Position numbers and translations under genes: made by a program
The notes under the pieces: generated by a model
What the model saw: the letters and a program-made list of their open reading frames with translations, nothing else
Told to the model about the DNA's origin: nothing
Databases searched by the model: none
Assembly: GCF_028649435.1 (NCBI RefSeq)
Contig: NZ_JAQSIN010000002.1
From: Curvibacter microcysteis
GTDB lineage: Bacteria > Pseudomonadota > Gammaproteobacteria > Burkholderiales > Burkholderiaceae_C
DNA: 64,000 nt
Direction: 5' to 3' (one strand)
In this document: positions 43,568 to 53,295 of the stretch, piece after piece
How the letters are laid out: each line of letters starts with the position of its first letter
Numbering within the stretch: the stretch's first letter is position 1

Positions 43568-44752
43568 TCAAACGCGTTCAAAAATGGCGGCAATGCCTTG
43601 GCCGCCGCCAATGCACATGGTCACCAGGGCGTAGCGGCCCTGGATGCGCTGCAACTCGTACAAAGCCTTGACCGTGATCACCGCGCCGGTGGCGCCAATC
43701 GGGTGGCCCAGCGAAATGCCCGAACCGTTCGGATTGACCTTGGCTGGGTCCAGGCCCAGGTCACGGGTGACCGCGCAGGCCTGGGCGGCAAAGGCCTCGT
43801 TGGCCTCGATCACGTCCAGGTCATTGACCGTCAAACCGGCTTTCTTCAGCGCCAGTTGCGTGGCGGGCACCGGACCGATGCCCATGTACTTGGGGTCGAC
43901 ACCGGCGTGGGCGTAGGCCACCAGTCGCGCCAGGGGCTGCAGGCCCCGCGCCTTGGCGGTGCCAGCTTCCATCAGCACCACGGCAGCGGCGGCATCGTTG
44001 ATGCCCGAGGCATTGCCGGCGGTGACGGTGCCGTTTTCCTTGATGAACACGGGCTTGAGTTTGTCCATGTCAGCCAGCGTCGCACCGGCGCGGAAATGCT
44101 CGTCGGTGTCATAGGCGACTTCGCCCTTGCGGCTCTTGAGCATCACCGGGGTGATTTGCTCTTTGAAGTAGCCCGCAGCGGTGGCGCGCTCGGCACGGTT
44201 GTGGCTTTCCACGGCCAGCGCGTCCTGGTCGGCGCGGGTGATGCCCCACTTGGCGGCGATGTTCTCGGCCGTCACGCCCATGTGGATGGTGTGGAAGGGG
44301 TCATGCAGGGCGCCGGTCATCATGTCGACCATCTTGGTGTCACCCATGCGGGCACCGAAGCGGGTGGCCAAGCTGGCATAGGGCGCACGGCTCATGTTCT
44401 CGGCACCGCCGCCGATGGCGATGTCGGCGTCGCCCAGCAAAATGGCTTGGCTGGCCGACACAATGGCTTGCAGGCCCGAGCCGCACAAACGGTTCACGTT
44501 GAAGGCGGGCGTGCCTTCGCCACAGCCGCCTTCGATGGCTGCCACGCGCGACAGGTACATGTCACGCGGCTCGGTGTTGACGACGTGGCCAAACACCACA
44601 TGGCCGACATCGGCACCGTCCACTTGGGCGCGTTTGAGCGATTCGCGCACCACCTGGGCTCCCAGGGCGGTGGGGGGGATGTCTTTGAGGCTGCCGCCAA
44701 AAGTACCGATGGCGGTGCGCACACCGCTGACCACTACAACTTCACGGGACAT
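43568..44752 (-). CDS. bktB: acetyl-CoA acetyltransferase / beta-ketothiolase, BktB-like
   Basis: Thiolase of 394 residues that condenses two acyl-CoAs or cleaves 3-ketoacyl-CoA. The nucleophile is Cys90 in NRLCGSGLQAI. GHPIGATGA supplies the His and CIGGGQGIA the second Cys. From its first residues (REVVVVSGVRTAIGTFGGSL) it follows the Cupriavidus BktB sequence closely; BktB accepts C4-C10 substrates and feeds polyhydroxyalkanoate synthesis. No phaB or phaC is adjacent. AGGAGACT precedes the ATG. The BktB versus PhaA distinction rests on my memory of the sequences. Confidence 0.9.
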   Translation of the reverse strand: MSREVVVVSGVRTAIGTFGGSLKDIPPTALGAQVVRESLKRAQVDGADVGHVVFGHVVNTEPRDMYLSRVAAIEGGCGEGTPAFNVNRLCGSGLQAIVSASQAILLGDADIAIGGGAENMSRAPYASLATRFGARMGDTKMVDMMTGALHDPFHTIHMGVTAENIAAKWGITRADQDALAVESHNRAERATAAGYFKEQITPVMLKSRKGEVAYDTDEHFRAGATLADMDKLKPVFIKENGTVTAGNASGINDAAAAVVLMEAGTAKARGLQPLARLVAYAHAGVDPKYMGIGPVPATQLALKKAGLTVNDLDVIEANEAFAAQACAVTRDLGLDPAKVNPNGSGISLGHPIGATGAVITVKALYELQRIQGRYALVTMCIGGGQGIAAIFERV

Positions 44753-44877
44753 GCTGAGTCTCCTGTCTGGAACAGAGGGGGATGAGTAGAAAAATGCGGG
44801 GCTGATCTTAGCCGCGCAGCCTGACCCGGAACGGACACCGAAGTGACCCGCTCCGCAGGCGTTGAACGTTCAGACCC

Positions 44878-45636
44878 TCAGGCGTCGCGCACGTCGGCGA
44901 CCGGGTTGTGGCCGAAGTCCGGACGCTCCAGCCAGGCCAGCACGCGGCGGGCAGCTTCATCGGCCGAGGTCAACTGGCCATTGGCCTTGAGCGCCGCAAA
45001 GTTTTGCTGGTCCGGAAAGGCTTCGGCGCTGGTCCCGCGCAGCTGCTCTTGCATCTCGGTGTCGATGACGCCAGGGGCCAAAGAGCAAATTTGGGCGCCA
45101 TGGGGCTTTTGGGCTTCATCCAGCGCCACGCAACGGCTGAAGTGGTCCATGCCGGCCTTGGCCGCGCAGTAGGCCGCTTGCGAGGCCATGGCCCGCCGGC
45201 CCAGGCCGGAGGAGATGTTCAGGATCTGACGCCGCGCCCGCCAGGCCAAGGTGGTGTTGAGAAACACCGCGCTGAGTTGCATGGGGGCTTCCAGGCCAAC
45301 GCGCAAGGCCCAGGCGATGTCCACCGCCGGTGTGGCCGAGAGCGGTGCAATCGGCGGGATGACGCCGGCGTTGTTGATCAGCACGGCGCGGTCGAATTGC
45401 TGCGGGTCCAGGGTGGTCAGCCACAAGCCCAGCTCATGGGCGACGGCGTTGCCGTCGGCCAGGTCCATGGCCCATTGGATCAGCGGGATGCCCGCCGCCT
45501 CAGCCGCCTCAGCCAAGGCCGGGTTGGGACTGCGCGACAAGGTCAGCAAGGTGTTGCCGGGTTGCAGCAGTTGCTGGGCCATGGCCAGGCCCATGCCGCG
45601 CGAGGCACCGGTGAGGATGTAGAGCGAGGTGGTCAT
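44878..45636 (-). CDS. SDR family NAD(P)-dependent oxidoreductase
   Basis: Classical short-chain dehydrogenase of 252 residues. The cofactor loop is TGASRGMGLAMA (10-21), and INNAGVIPP follows. The catalytic Ser is in ILNISSGLG (142/143), with Tyr156 and Lys160 in AAYCAAKAG. The overall pattern resembles the sepiapterin reductase-like/YueD (benzil reductase) group. The substrate is unknown. It is downstream of the RluA gene and upstream of the thiolase on the same strand, but with spacers of 125-170 bp, so it is not clearly in an operon. Confidence 0.88.
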   Translation of the reverse strand: MTTSLYILTGASRGMGLAMAQQLLQPGNTLLTLSRSPNPALAEAAEAAGIPLIQWAMDLADGNAVAHELGLWLTTLDPQQFDRAVLINNAGVIPPIAPLSATPAVDIAWALRVGLEAPMQLSAVFLNTTLAWRARRQILNISSGLGRRAMASQAAYCAAKAGMDHFSRCVALDEAQKPHGAQICSLAPGVIDTEMQEQLRGTSAEAFPDQQNFAALKANGQLTSADEAARRVLAWLERPDFGHNPVADVRDA

Positions 45637-45734
45637 CCTGCCATGCTAGCGCCACCGCTGACAAATGCCAGGGTGTGTGCCCTTGAGTGCATGTTTGCAA
45701 CACCAGGGCTTGGCAAAGCCGGGCTGAGCTGCTG

Positions 45735-45760
45735 GGGCCGGCCTCAAGGCGGGCCGGCCC
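45735..45760 (-). terminator. GC-rich hairpin downstream of RluA-type gene
   Basis: GGGCCGGCC and GGCCGGCCC form a 9-bp stem with an 8-nt loop, about 50 nt after the pseudouridine synthase stop codon. No T-tract follows, so it is a tentative terminator. Confidence 0.35.
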
Positions 45761-45807
45761 GACGCTGCGCTGGACTCGGGCACGGTGTTAGGCCCCGACC
45801 AGGCGCC

Positions 45808-46692
45808 TCAAAAAGGCACGGGGCTTTCAATGAACAAGGGCTGACCATGCACGGGGTGGGGCAGCAGGATCTGTGTGGCGTGCAGCAGCAGGCGCGGCGA
45901 GCGCGGCATGGCGATGGGGCCGCCGTAGAGCCGGTCGCCCAGCATGGGGTGGCCCAGGGCCTGCAGGTGCACGCGCAGTTGGTGCGAACGGCCTGTGAAG
46001 GGCTCCAGCAACACGCGAGAGCGGTCTTGGGCCGGGTCGACATCGAGCAGGTGCCAGTGGGTCTGGCTGGGCCGGCCGGTGGCGGCGTCCACGGTGTGCA
46101 GGGGGCGGCGCTCCCAGTCCAGCGCAATGGGCAGGTCGATCAGGCCCCACGGGCCATCGGGGGCGCTCAGGCAGCCTTGCACCACGGCCACGTAGCGCTT
46201 GTCGACCTGGCGCAGCTCGAAGCTGCGGTTGAGCCGGCGTTGCGCCTCGGCGCCCCGTGCCATGACGATCACGCCCGAGGTGTCCAGGTCCAAGCGATGC
46301 ACCACCCGGGCTTCGGGGAACAAGGCCTGAGCGCGCGCGGACAGGCAGTCTTGCTTGTCTTCACCCTTGCCAGGCACGGAGTGCATGCCCGCAGGCTTGT
46401 CAAAGGCCAGCACCGAGTCGTCTTCGTACAGGCACAGCAGGGGGCCGGTCGGGCTGTGCAGGGTGCGTGGTGCAGGCAGGGCCGGGCCGCAGAGCCAGAG
46501 CTGGCCGGGGGCCGTGACGGGCATCGGCTCCGGGCGTGCAGCGGCGGCTTGCGCGGCGCGCTCGCGCCGGGCCGCTCGGCCGGTGAGGGCTGGGCGCGGT
46601 GTCACGTCCGGCCCCTGGGCCTTGGCCTGGGGCACGGCGGGGGCCGCTGGGAGAGGGCGGCCATCGGCGCCGCGCAATTGAAAAGTGACCAT
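45808..46692 (-). CDS. RluA-family pseudouridine synthase
   Basis: RNA pseudouridine synthase of 294 residues. The catalytic motif HRLDLDTSG (132-140) has Asp135. GRSHQLRVHLQALGHPMLGDRLYG and a LLLHA strand near the end are typical. There is no S4 domain. The first 80 residues are Ala/Pro/Arg-rich and unlike the family, so the real start may be an internal ATG near residue 57. The target could be 23S rRNA or tRNA (RluA specificity is A746/tRNA U32 in E. coli), which cannot be settled here. It lies 24 nt after the hybrid kinase gene. Confidence 0.88.
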   Translation of the reverse strand: MVTFQLRGADGRPLPAAPAVPQAKAQGPDVTPRPALTGRAARRERAAQAAAARPEPMPVTAPGQLWLCGPALPAPRTLHSPTGPLLCLYEDDSVLAFDKPAGMHSVPGKGEDKQDCLSARAQALFPEARVVHRLDLDTSGVIVMARGAEAQRRLNRSFELRQVDKRYVAVVQGCLSAPDGPWGLIDLPIALDWERRPLHTVDAATGRPSQTHWHLLDVDPAQDRSRVLLEPFTGRSHQLRVHLQALGHPMLGDRLYGGPIAMPRSPRLLLHATQILLPHPVHGQPLFIESPVPF

Positions 46693-46716
46693 GGCAAAAA
46701 ACGGAGACGGCCTGGC

Positions 46717-48843
<2,127 letters not shown>

Positions 48844-48944
48844 GGCGGTGCGGGGCGCGTCAGCAAAGTGGGGTGGGGGTCTGAGCGGCCTGCCTGGGGC
48901 GCCGCCAGGGGATCAGCGGGGCTGGGCGCTGGCACGGGGTGGGC

Positions 48945-49625
48945 TCAGAACTGAATGCCGGCCGGGTTGGTGGGGCTGGTGCGTTGCGGGGCCACTGGCA
49001 CCGCAGGCGCTGCGGGGGCGGGCTTGCGCTCTGCGGGGGCCGCAGGGGCGGCTTCAGCAGGCGCCAGGGCCACCGCCGCGGGCCGGCGGTAAGCCGGCGG
49101 CAACTGGATTTGCCGTGGGTAGGCCGCCGCATCGAGGTAATTGGACCATTCGGACTCCTGCAGGCCCTTGAGGAACTGACTGCCGATCGACAGGCTGGGC
49201 ACGGTGTCGCTGCCACTGAGCTTGCGCAGCGCGTCCACATCGGCCTTGGTGCTGACCGTTTTCTCGGCAAACGGAATGCCACGTCGAATCAACAACTGGC
49301 GCGCTTCTTCGCACAAGCTGCAGTCGCGGGTGGTGTAGACCGTCACGGGGTACTGATTGGCCACCTGGCGCAGTTCGCTGGGCAGGCTGCTGTTGGCGTC
49401 CGCCCCCGTGCCTGCCGTGCGCACCGTGGCCGCTTTCTCGCTGGGTTTTTCAGGGGGGCGGTCGGAGAAGGTGACTTTGCCGTCCGGCCCCACGATGCGG
49501 TAGACCTGCTGCGCCTGCACCATGCCCCCTGGGCTGAGCGCCAGCCAAGCCACCAGGGCAAGCAGGCTCAGCACAGGGGCTGAGGCCCGTGGGCGGCGGG
49601 GCAGAGCGGCGGCAGAGGTCTTCAT
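48945..49625 (-). CDS. secreted DUF4124-glutaredoxin fusion
   Basis: A 226-residue protein. It has a signal peptide (about 1-39), a short DUF4124 module (QVYRIVGPDGKVTFSDRPP) and a glutaredoxin-like domain (about 93-168). The redox pair is Cys102-Ser-Leu-Cys105, with the cis-Pro in TVPSLSIG. A long Ala/Pro-rich tail follows. DUF4124 usually marks periplasmic or envelope proteins, so this would be a periplasmic thiol-disulfide protein. A CSLC active site with two Cys allows dithiol chemistry. It lies 101 nt before the hybrid kinase gene and about 40 nt after oligopeptidase A. Confidence 0.82.
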   Translation of the reverse strand: MKTSAAALPRRPRASAPVLSLLALVAWLALSPGGMVQAQQVYRIVGPDGKVTFSDRPPEKPSEKAATVRTAGTGADANSSLPSELRQVANQYPVTVYTTRDCSLCEEARQLLIRRGIPFAEKTVSTKADVDALRKLSGSDTVPSLSIGSQFLKGLQESEWSNYLDAAAYPRQIQLPPAYRRPAAVALAPAEAAPAAPAERKPAPAAPAVPVAPQRTSPTNPAGIQF

Positions 49626-49665
49626 GGGGCAGCTTCCAGAAGGCAGCGTGACAAACAGCTGGGGC

Positions 49666-51687
49666 TCAGTTCATGCCCTGGTGGCGCAGCAGCGCCTCCA
49701 GGCTGGGCTCGCGGCCTCGGAAGGCCTTGAAGGACTCCATGGCGGGGCGGCTGCCACCGGCTTCCAGAATCGACTGCCGGTAGCGGCGGCCGGTTTCAGG
49801 GTTGTGGCTGCCGTCGTCCAGGGGCGTTTCTTCAAACGCGGCATAGGCGTCAGCGCTGAGCACTTCGGCCCATTTATAGCTGTAGTAGCCTGCCGCGTAG
49901 CCACCGGCAAAGATGTGGCTGAAGGTGTGGGCCGTGCGGCTGAAGGGCGGCGGTTGCAGCAGGGCGACTTCGGCGCGCACCGCCGCCTGCACCTGCATGA
50001 AGGTGTCGGGCGCGTCGGCGCGGGTGTGCAGTTCCATGTCGTAGAGCGCGAACTCCAGCTGGCGCAAGGTGCCCAGGCCGCTTTGGTAGTTTTTGCCGGC
50101 GATCATCTTGTCGAACAGGGCGCGTGGCAGTGGCGCGCCGGTGTCGACGTGGGCGGTCATGTGGCGCAGCACATCCCATTCCCAGCAGAAGTTCTCCATG
50201 AACTGGCTGGGCAGCTCCACCGCGTCCCACTCCACGCCGCTGATGCCCGAGACATCGCGTTCGTTGACTTGGGTCAGCAGGTGGTGCAGGCCGTGGCCGA
50301 ATTCGTGGAAGAGGGTGATCACGTCGTCATGCGTCAGCAGCGCCGGCTTGTCGCCCACGCCCGCGGCGAAGTTGCACACCAGGTGCGCCACCGGGGTTTG
50401 CAGCTGACCGTTGTCCGGGCGCAGCCAGCGGGCGCGCACATCGTCCATCCAGGCGCCACCGCGCTTGCCGGTACGGGCCGGTTGGTCCAGGTAGAACTGG
50501 CCCACCAATTGGCCGCCGCGCTCGATGCGGTAGAACTCCACCGCCGCGTTCCAGACCGGCGCCTGGTCGCGGTGGATGCTGACTTCGAACAGGGTTTCGA
50601 TGATCTTGAACAGGCCTCCCAGCACTTTGGGGGCCGTGAAGTACTCTTTGACCTCTTGTTCGCTGAAGGCGTAGCGTGCTTCCTTGAGCTTCTCGCCGAT
50701 GTACGGCCAGTCCCAGGGTTGCGGGTTGGCCAGGCCCAGTTCGGCCGCCGCGAAGGCGCGCATGTCGGCCACGTCCTTTTCGGCGTAAGGCCGGGCTTTG
50801 CGGCCCAGGTCACGCAGGAACTCGGTCACTTGCTGGGGCGAGTGGGCCATCTTGGGCACCAGGGACACTTCGCCAAAATTCTGGTAACCCAGCAGCTGCG
50901 CTTCTTCGTGGCGCAGGGCCAGGATCTCGCGGATCAACGGGGTGTTGTCAAAGCGTGCATCTCCCAGCTCGCTGGCGCGGGTGACGTAGGCGGTGTAGAG
51001 CTTTTCACGCAGCGCGCTGCTGTGGGCGTACTGCATCACGGGCAGGTAGCTGGGCATTTTCAGCGTCAGCTTGTAGCCGGCTTTGCCTTCGGCCTCGGCG
51101 GCCTGGCGGGCGGCTTGCACCACGTCGGCGGGGACACCGGCCAGCTCGTCTTCGTTGGCGTAGTAGCTGAAGGCGTCGGTGGCATCCAGCGCGTTTTCGC
51201 TGAACTTTTGCGTGACTTCGGCGTGGCGCTCTTGGATTTGGGCAAAACGCTCGCGCGCGGCCCCTTGCAGTTCGGCGCCCGACAGCACGAAGTTGCGCAC
51301 GGCATTCAGGTGGGCCTGGCGCTGTTCGGGGTTGAGCTGGGCCGGGTCGATGGCTTTGTACTTGGCGTACAGGCGCTCGTCGGCGCCCAGGCGGGTCCAG
51401 AACTCGGTGACGCGGGGCAGGGCCTCGTTGTAAGCGGCGCGCAACTCGGGCGTGTCGGCCACCGAGTTGAGGTGGCTGATCGAGCCCCAGGCGCGGCCCA
51501 GGCGTTCGGTGGCGACATCGAGCACGCTGGCAATGGCTTGCCAGTCGGCGGCAAAGCTGGGGGCGGTGACAGCTTCCAGTGCCTGTTCGGCATCGACCAG
51601 CAAGGCATCGATGGCGGGGGCCACGTGCTCGGGTCGGATTTGGTCAAACAGGGGAAGGCCGGAGAAGTCGAGAAGTGGATTGCTCAT
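49666..51687 (-). CDS. prlC: oligopeptidase A (M3 family zinc metallopeptidase)
   Basis: Cytoplasmic oligopeptidase of about 673 residues that degrades signal peptides and other short peptides. The zinc motif HEFGHGLHHLLTQ lies at about residue 460, with the third ligand in the downstream ENFCWEW block. Length and the start MSNPLLDFSGLPLFDQIRPEH match OpdA/PrlC. The ATG at 51687 is used; an upstream in-frame ATG would lie inside folD. It follows folD by 31 nt and is likely cotranscribed with it. Confidence 0.95.
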   Translation of the reverse strand: MSNPLLDFSGLPLFDQIRPEHVAPAIDALLVDAEQALEAVTAPSFAADWQAIASVLDVATERLGRAWGSISHLNSVADTPELRAAYNEALPRVTEFWTRLGADERLYAKYKAIDPAQLNPEQRQAHLNAVRNFVLSGAELQGAARERFAQIQERHAEVTQKFSENALDATDAFSYYANEDELAGVPADVVQAARQAAEAEGKAGYKLTLKMPSYLPVMQYAHSSALREKLYTAYVTRASELGDARFDNTPLIREILALRHEEAQLLGYQNFGEVSLVPKMAHSPQQVTEFLRDLGRKARPYAEKDVADMRAFAAAELGLANPQPWDWPYIGEKLKEARYAFSEQEVKEYFTAPKVLGGLFKIIETLFEVSIHRDQAPVWNAAVEFYRIERGGQLVGQFYLDQPARTGKRGGAWMDDVRARWLRPDNGQLQTPVAHLVCNFAAGVGDKPALLTHDDVITLFHEFGHGLHHLLTQVNERDVSGISGVEWDAVELPSQFMENFCWEWDVLRHMTAHVDTGAPLPRALFDKMIAGKNYQSGLGTLRQLEFALYDMELHTRADAPDTFMQVQAAVRAEVALLQPPPFSRTAHTFSHIFAGGYAAGYYSYKWAEVLSADAYAAFEETPLDDGSHNPETGRRYRQSILEAGGSRPAMESFKAFRGREPSLEALLRHQGMN

Positions 51688-51718
51688 GCTTTGGATGTTG
51701 GCGCCGGGTGGTCGGTCT

Positions 51719-52576
51719 TCAAGCCCCTGCTGCAGCCCGTTCAGCAGCTTCGAGGGTGTTGACAAGCAACATGGTAATGGTCATTGGGCCCACACCGCCG
51801 GGAACCGGGGTGATGTGGCTGGCAACTTGGCGCACGCCTTCAAAATCAACGTCGCCACACAGCTTGCCCTCGTCATTGCGGTTCATGCCCACGTCCAGCA
51901 CCACGGCGCCGGGCTTGACCATGTCGGCCGTCAGCACGTTGCGCTTGCCCACGGCCGCGACGATGACGTCGGCTTGCAGGGTCTGGGCCTTGAGGTTTTG
52001 CGTGCCGCTGTGGCAGATGGTCACGGTGGCGTTCTTTTGCAGCAGCATCAAGGCCATGGGCTTGCCCACGATGTTGCTGCGCCCGATCACCACAGCGTGC
52101 TTGCCCTTGAGGTCATAGCCGATGGATTCGAGCATCTTCATGCAGCCGTAGGGCGTGCAGGGCCAGAAGCCGGGCATGCCGGTCATCAGTGCGCCGGCGC
52201 TGGCGATGTGGAAGCCGTCCACGTCCTTCAGCGGCGAGATGGCTTCAATGACTTTTTGCGCGTCAATGTGCGCCGGCAGAGGCAGTTGCACCAGGATGCC
52301 GTGGATGCTGGGGTCATTGTTGAGGGCGTCAACGCGGGCCAGCAGGTCGGCCTCGCTCATGTCGGCGGCGTATTTTTCGAGCACCGAATGCAGGCCGCTG
52401 TCTTCGCAGGCCTTGACCTTGTTGCGCACATACACCTGGCTGGCGGGGTTGTCGCCGACCAGCACCACGGCCAGGCCGGGGGTCACGCCCTGGGCCTTGA
52501 GGGCGCTGGCGCGTTGGGCGACTTCGGTGCGCAGTTGCTTGGAGAGGGCGTTGCCGTCGATGAGTTGGGCGGTCAT
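51719..52576 (-). CDS. folD: bifunctional methylenetetrahydrofolate dehydrogenase/cyclohydrolase
   Basis: A 285-residue enzyme of one-carbon metabolism that interconverts 5,10-methylene-, 5,10-methenyl- and 10-formyl-tetrahydrofolate with NADP. Visible features are YVRNKVKACEDSGL (with the catalytic Lys), VQLPLPAHIDAQKVIEAI, the NADP loop VVIGRSNIVGKPMALML, and TPVPGGVGPMTITMLL near the end. The length is normal. A Rho-independent terminator lies only about 20 nt upstream of its start codon, and no Shine-Dalgarno is evident. Confidence 0.97.
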   Translation of the reverse strand: MTAQLIDGNALSKQLRTEVAQRASALKAQGVTPGLAVVLVGDNPASQVYVRNKVKACEDSGLHSVLEKYAADMSEADLLARVDALNNDPSIHGILVQLPLPAHIDAQKVIEAISPLKDVDGFHIASAGALMTGMPGFWPCTPYGCMKMLESIGYDLKGKHAVVIGRSNIVGKPMALMLLQKNATVTICHSGTQNLKAQTLQADVIVAAVGKRNVLTADMVKPGAVVLDVGMNRNDEGKLCGDVDFEGVRQVASHITPVPGGVGPMTITMLLVNTLEAAERAAAGA

Positions 52577-52595
52577 GGTGGTGCGATTTTCAAGT

Positions 52596-52629
52596 AAAAA
52601 CGCCCGCTGCGGGCTGTCCTGAGCGGGCG
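52596..52629 (-). terminator. Rho-independent terminator between response regulator and folD
   Basis: On the minus strand CGCCCGCT and AGCGGGCG form an 8-bp stem around a 13-nt loop, followed by TTTTT. It ends the kinase-regulator transcript and sits about 20 nt before the folD start codon. Confidence 0.8.
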
Positions 52630-52665
52630 AAGTTGGCTATGACGTTGATAGCAAAATAAAGGTGA

Positions 52666-53292
52666 TCAGGCCTTCGGGGCGTTTTGTCCCAGTGCGATCT
52701 TCAGCAGGTCGGCCACGGTGTTGGCGTTGAGCTTTTCCATGATGTTGGCGCGGTGCGCCTCGACCGTCTTGATGCTGATGCCGAGGTCGTCGGCGATCTG
52801 CTTGTTCAGGCGGCCGGCCACGATGCGTTCCAGCACCTGGGCTTCACGCGAGGTCAGCTTGGACAGCAGGGCGTCGCGGCTGGCGGCTTGTTGGTACTCG
52901 CTGAAAGCACCCTTGGCGTGTTCCAGCATGCGCTCGACCAGGCCCAGCAGTTCTTCTTCCTTGAAGGGCTTCTGGATGAAGTCCATCGCGCCCTTCTTCA
53001 TGGTGTTCACCGCCATGGGCACGTCGCCGTGGCCTGTGATGAAGACGATGGGCAGGGGGGAGCGGCGTTCCAGCAGGCGGTCTTGCAGCTCCAGACCGGT
53101 CATGCCGCCCATGCGGATGTCGACGATCAGGCAGGCGACTTCGCGCGGGTCGTAGCGGCTCAGAAAGGCTTCGGCGGATTCAAAGCAGCGAACCCGGTAA
53201 TCCTTGCCTTCGAGCAGCCACTGCAGGGAATCACGAACGGCTTCGTCGTCATCGACGACATAAACAGTACCCTTCTTCGGAATCAAACTCAT
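52666..53292 (-). CDS. FixJ-family response regulator
   Basis: A 208-residue regulator. The receiver (1-125) has VVDDDEAVRDS, phosphoacceptor Asp58 in LIVDIRMGGMTG, and Lys in FIQKPF. The LuxR-type DNA-binding domain (about 140-200) has LTSREAQVLERIVAGRLNKQIADDLGISIKTVEAHRANIMEKL. It follows its cognate membrane kinase after 3 nt. The pair is divergent from the pyruvate dehydrogenase operon, which is the most obvious target. That link is inferred from position. Confidence 0.93.
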   Translation of the reverse strand: MSLIPKKGTVYVVDDDEAVRDSLQWLLEGKDYRVRCFESAEAFLSRYDPREVACLIVDIRMGGMTGLELQDRLLERRSPLPIVFITGHGDVPMAVNTMKKGAMDFIQKPFKEEELLGLVERMLEHAKGAFSEYQQAASRDALLSKLTSREAQVLERIVAGRLNKQIADDLGISIKTVEAHRANIMEKLNANTVADLLKIALGQNAPKA

Positions 53293-53295
53293 GCG

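Noticed and set aside
49522..51762. Plus-strand open frame of 746 codons opposite prlC
   Set aside because: Antisense of oligopeptidase A, which carries an intact zinc motif.
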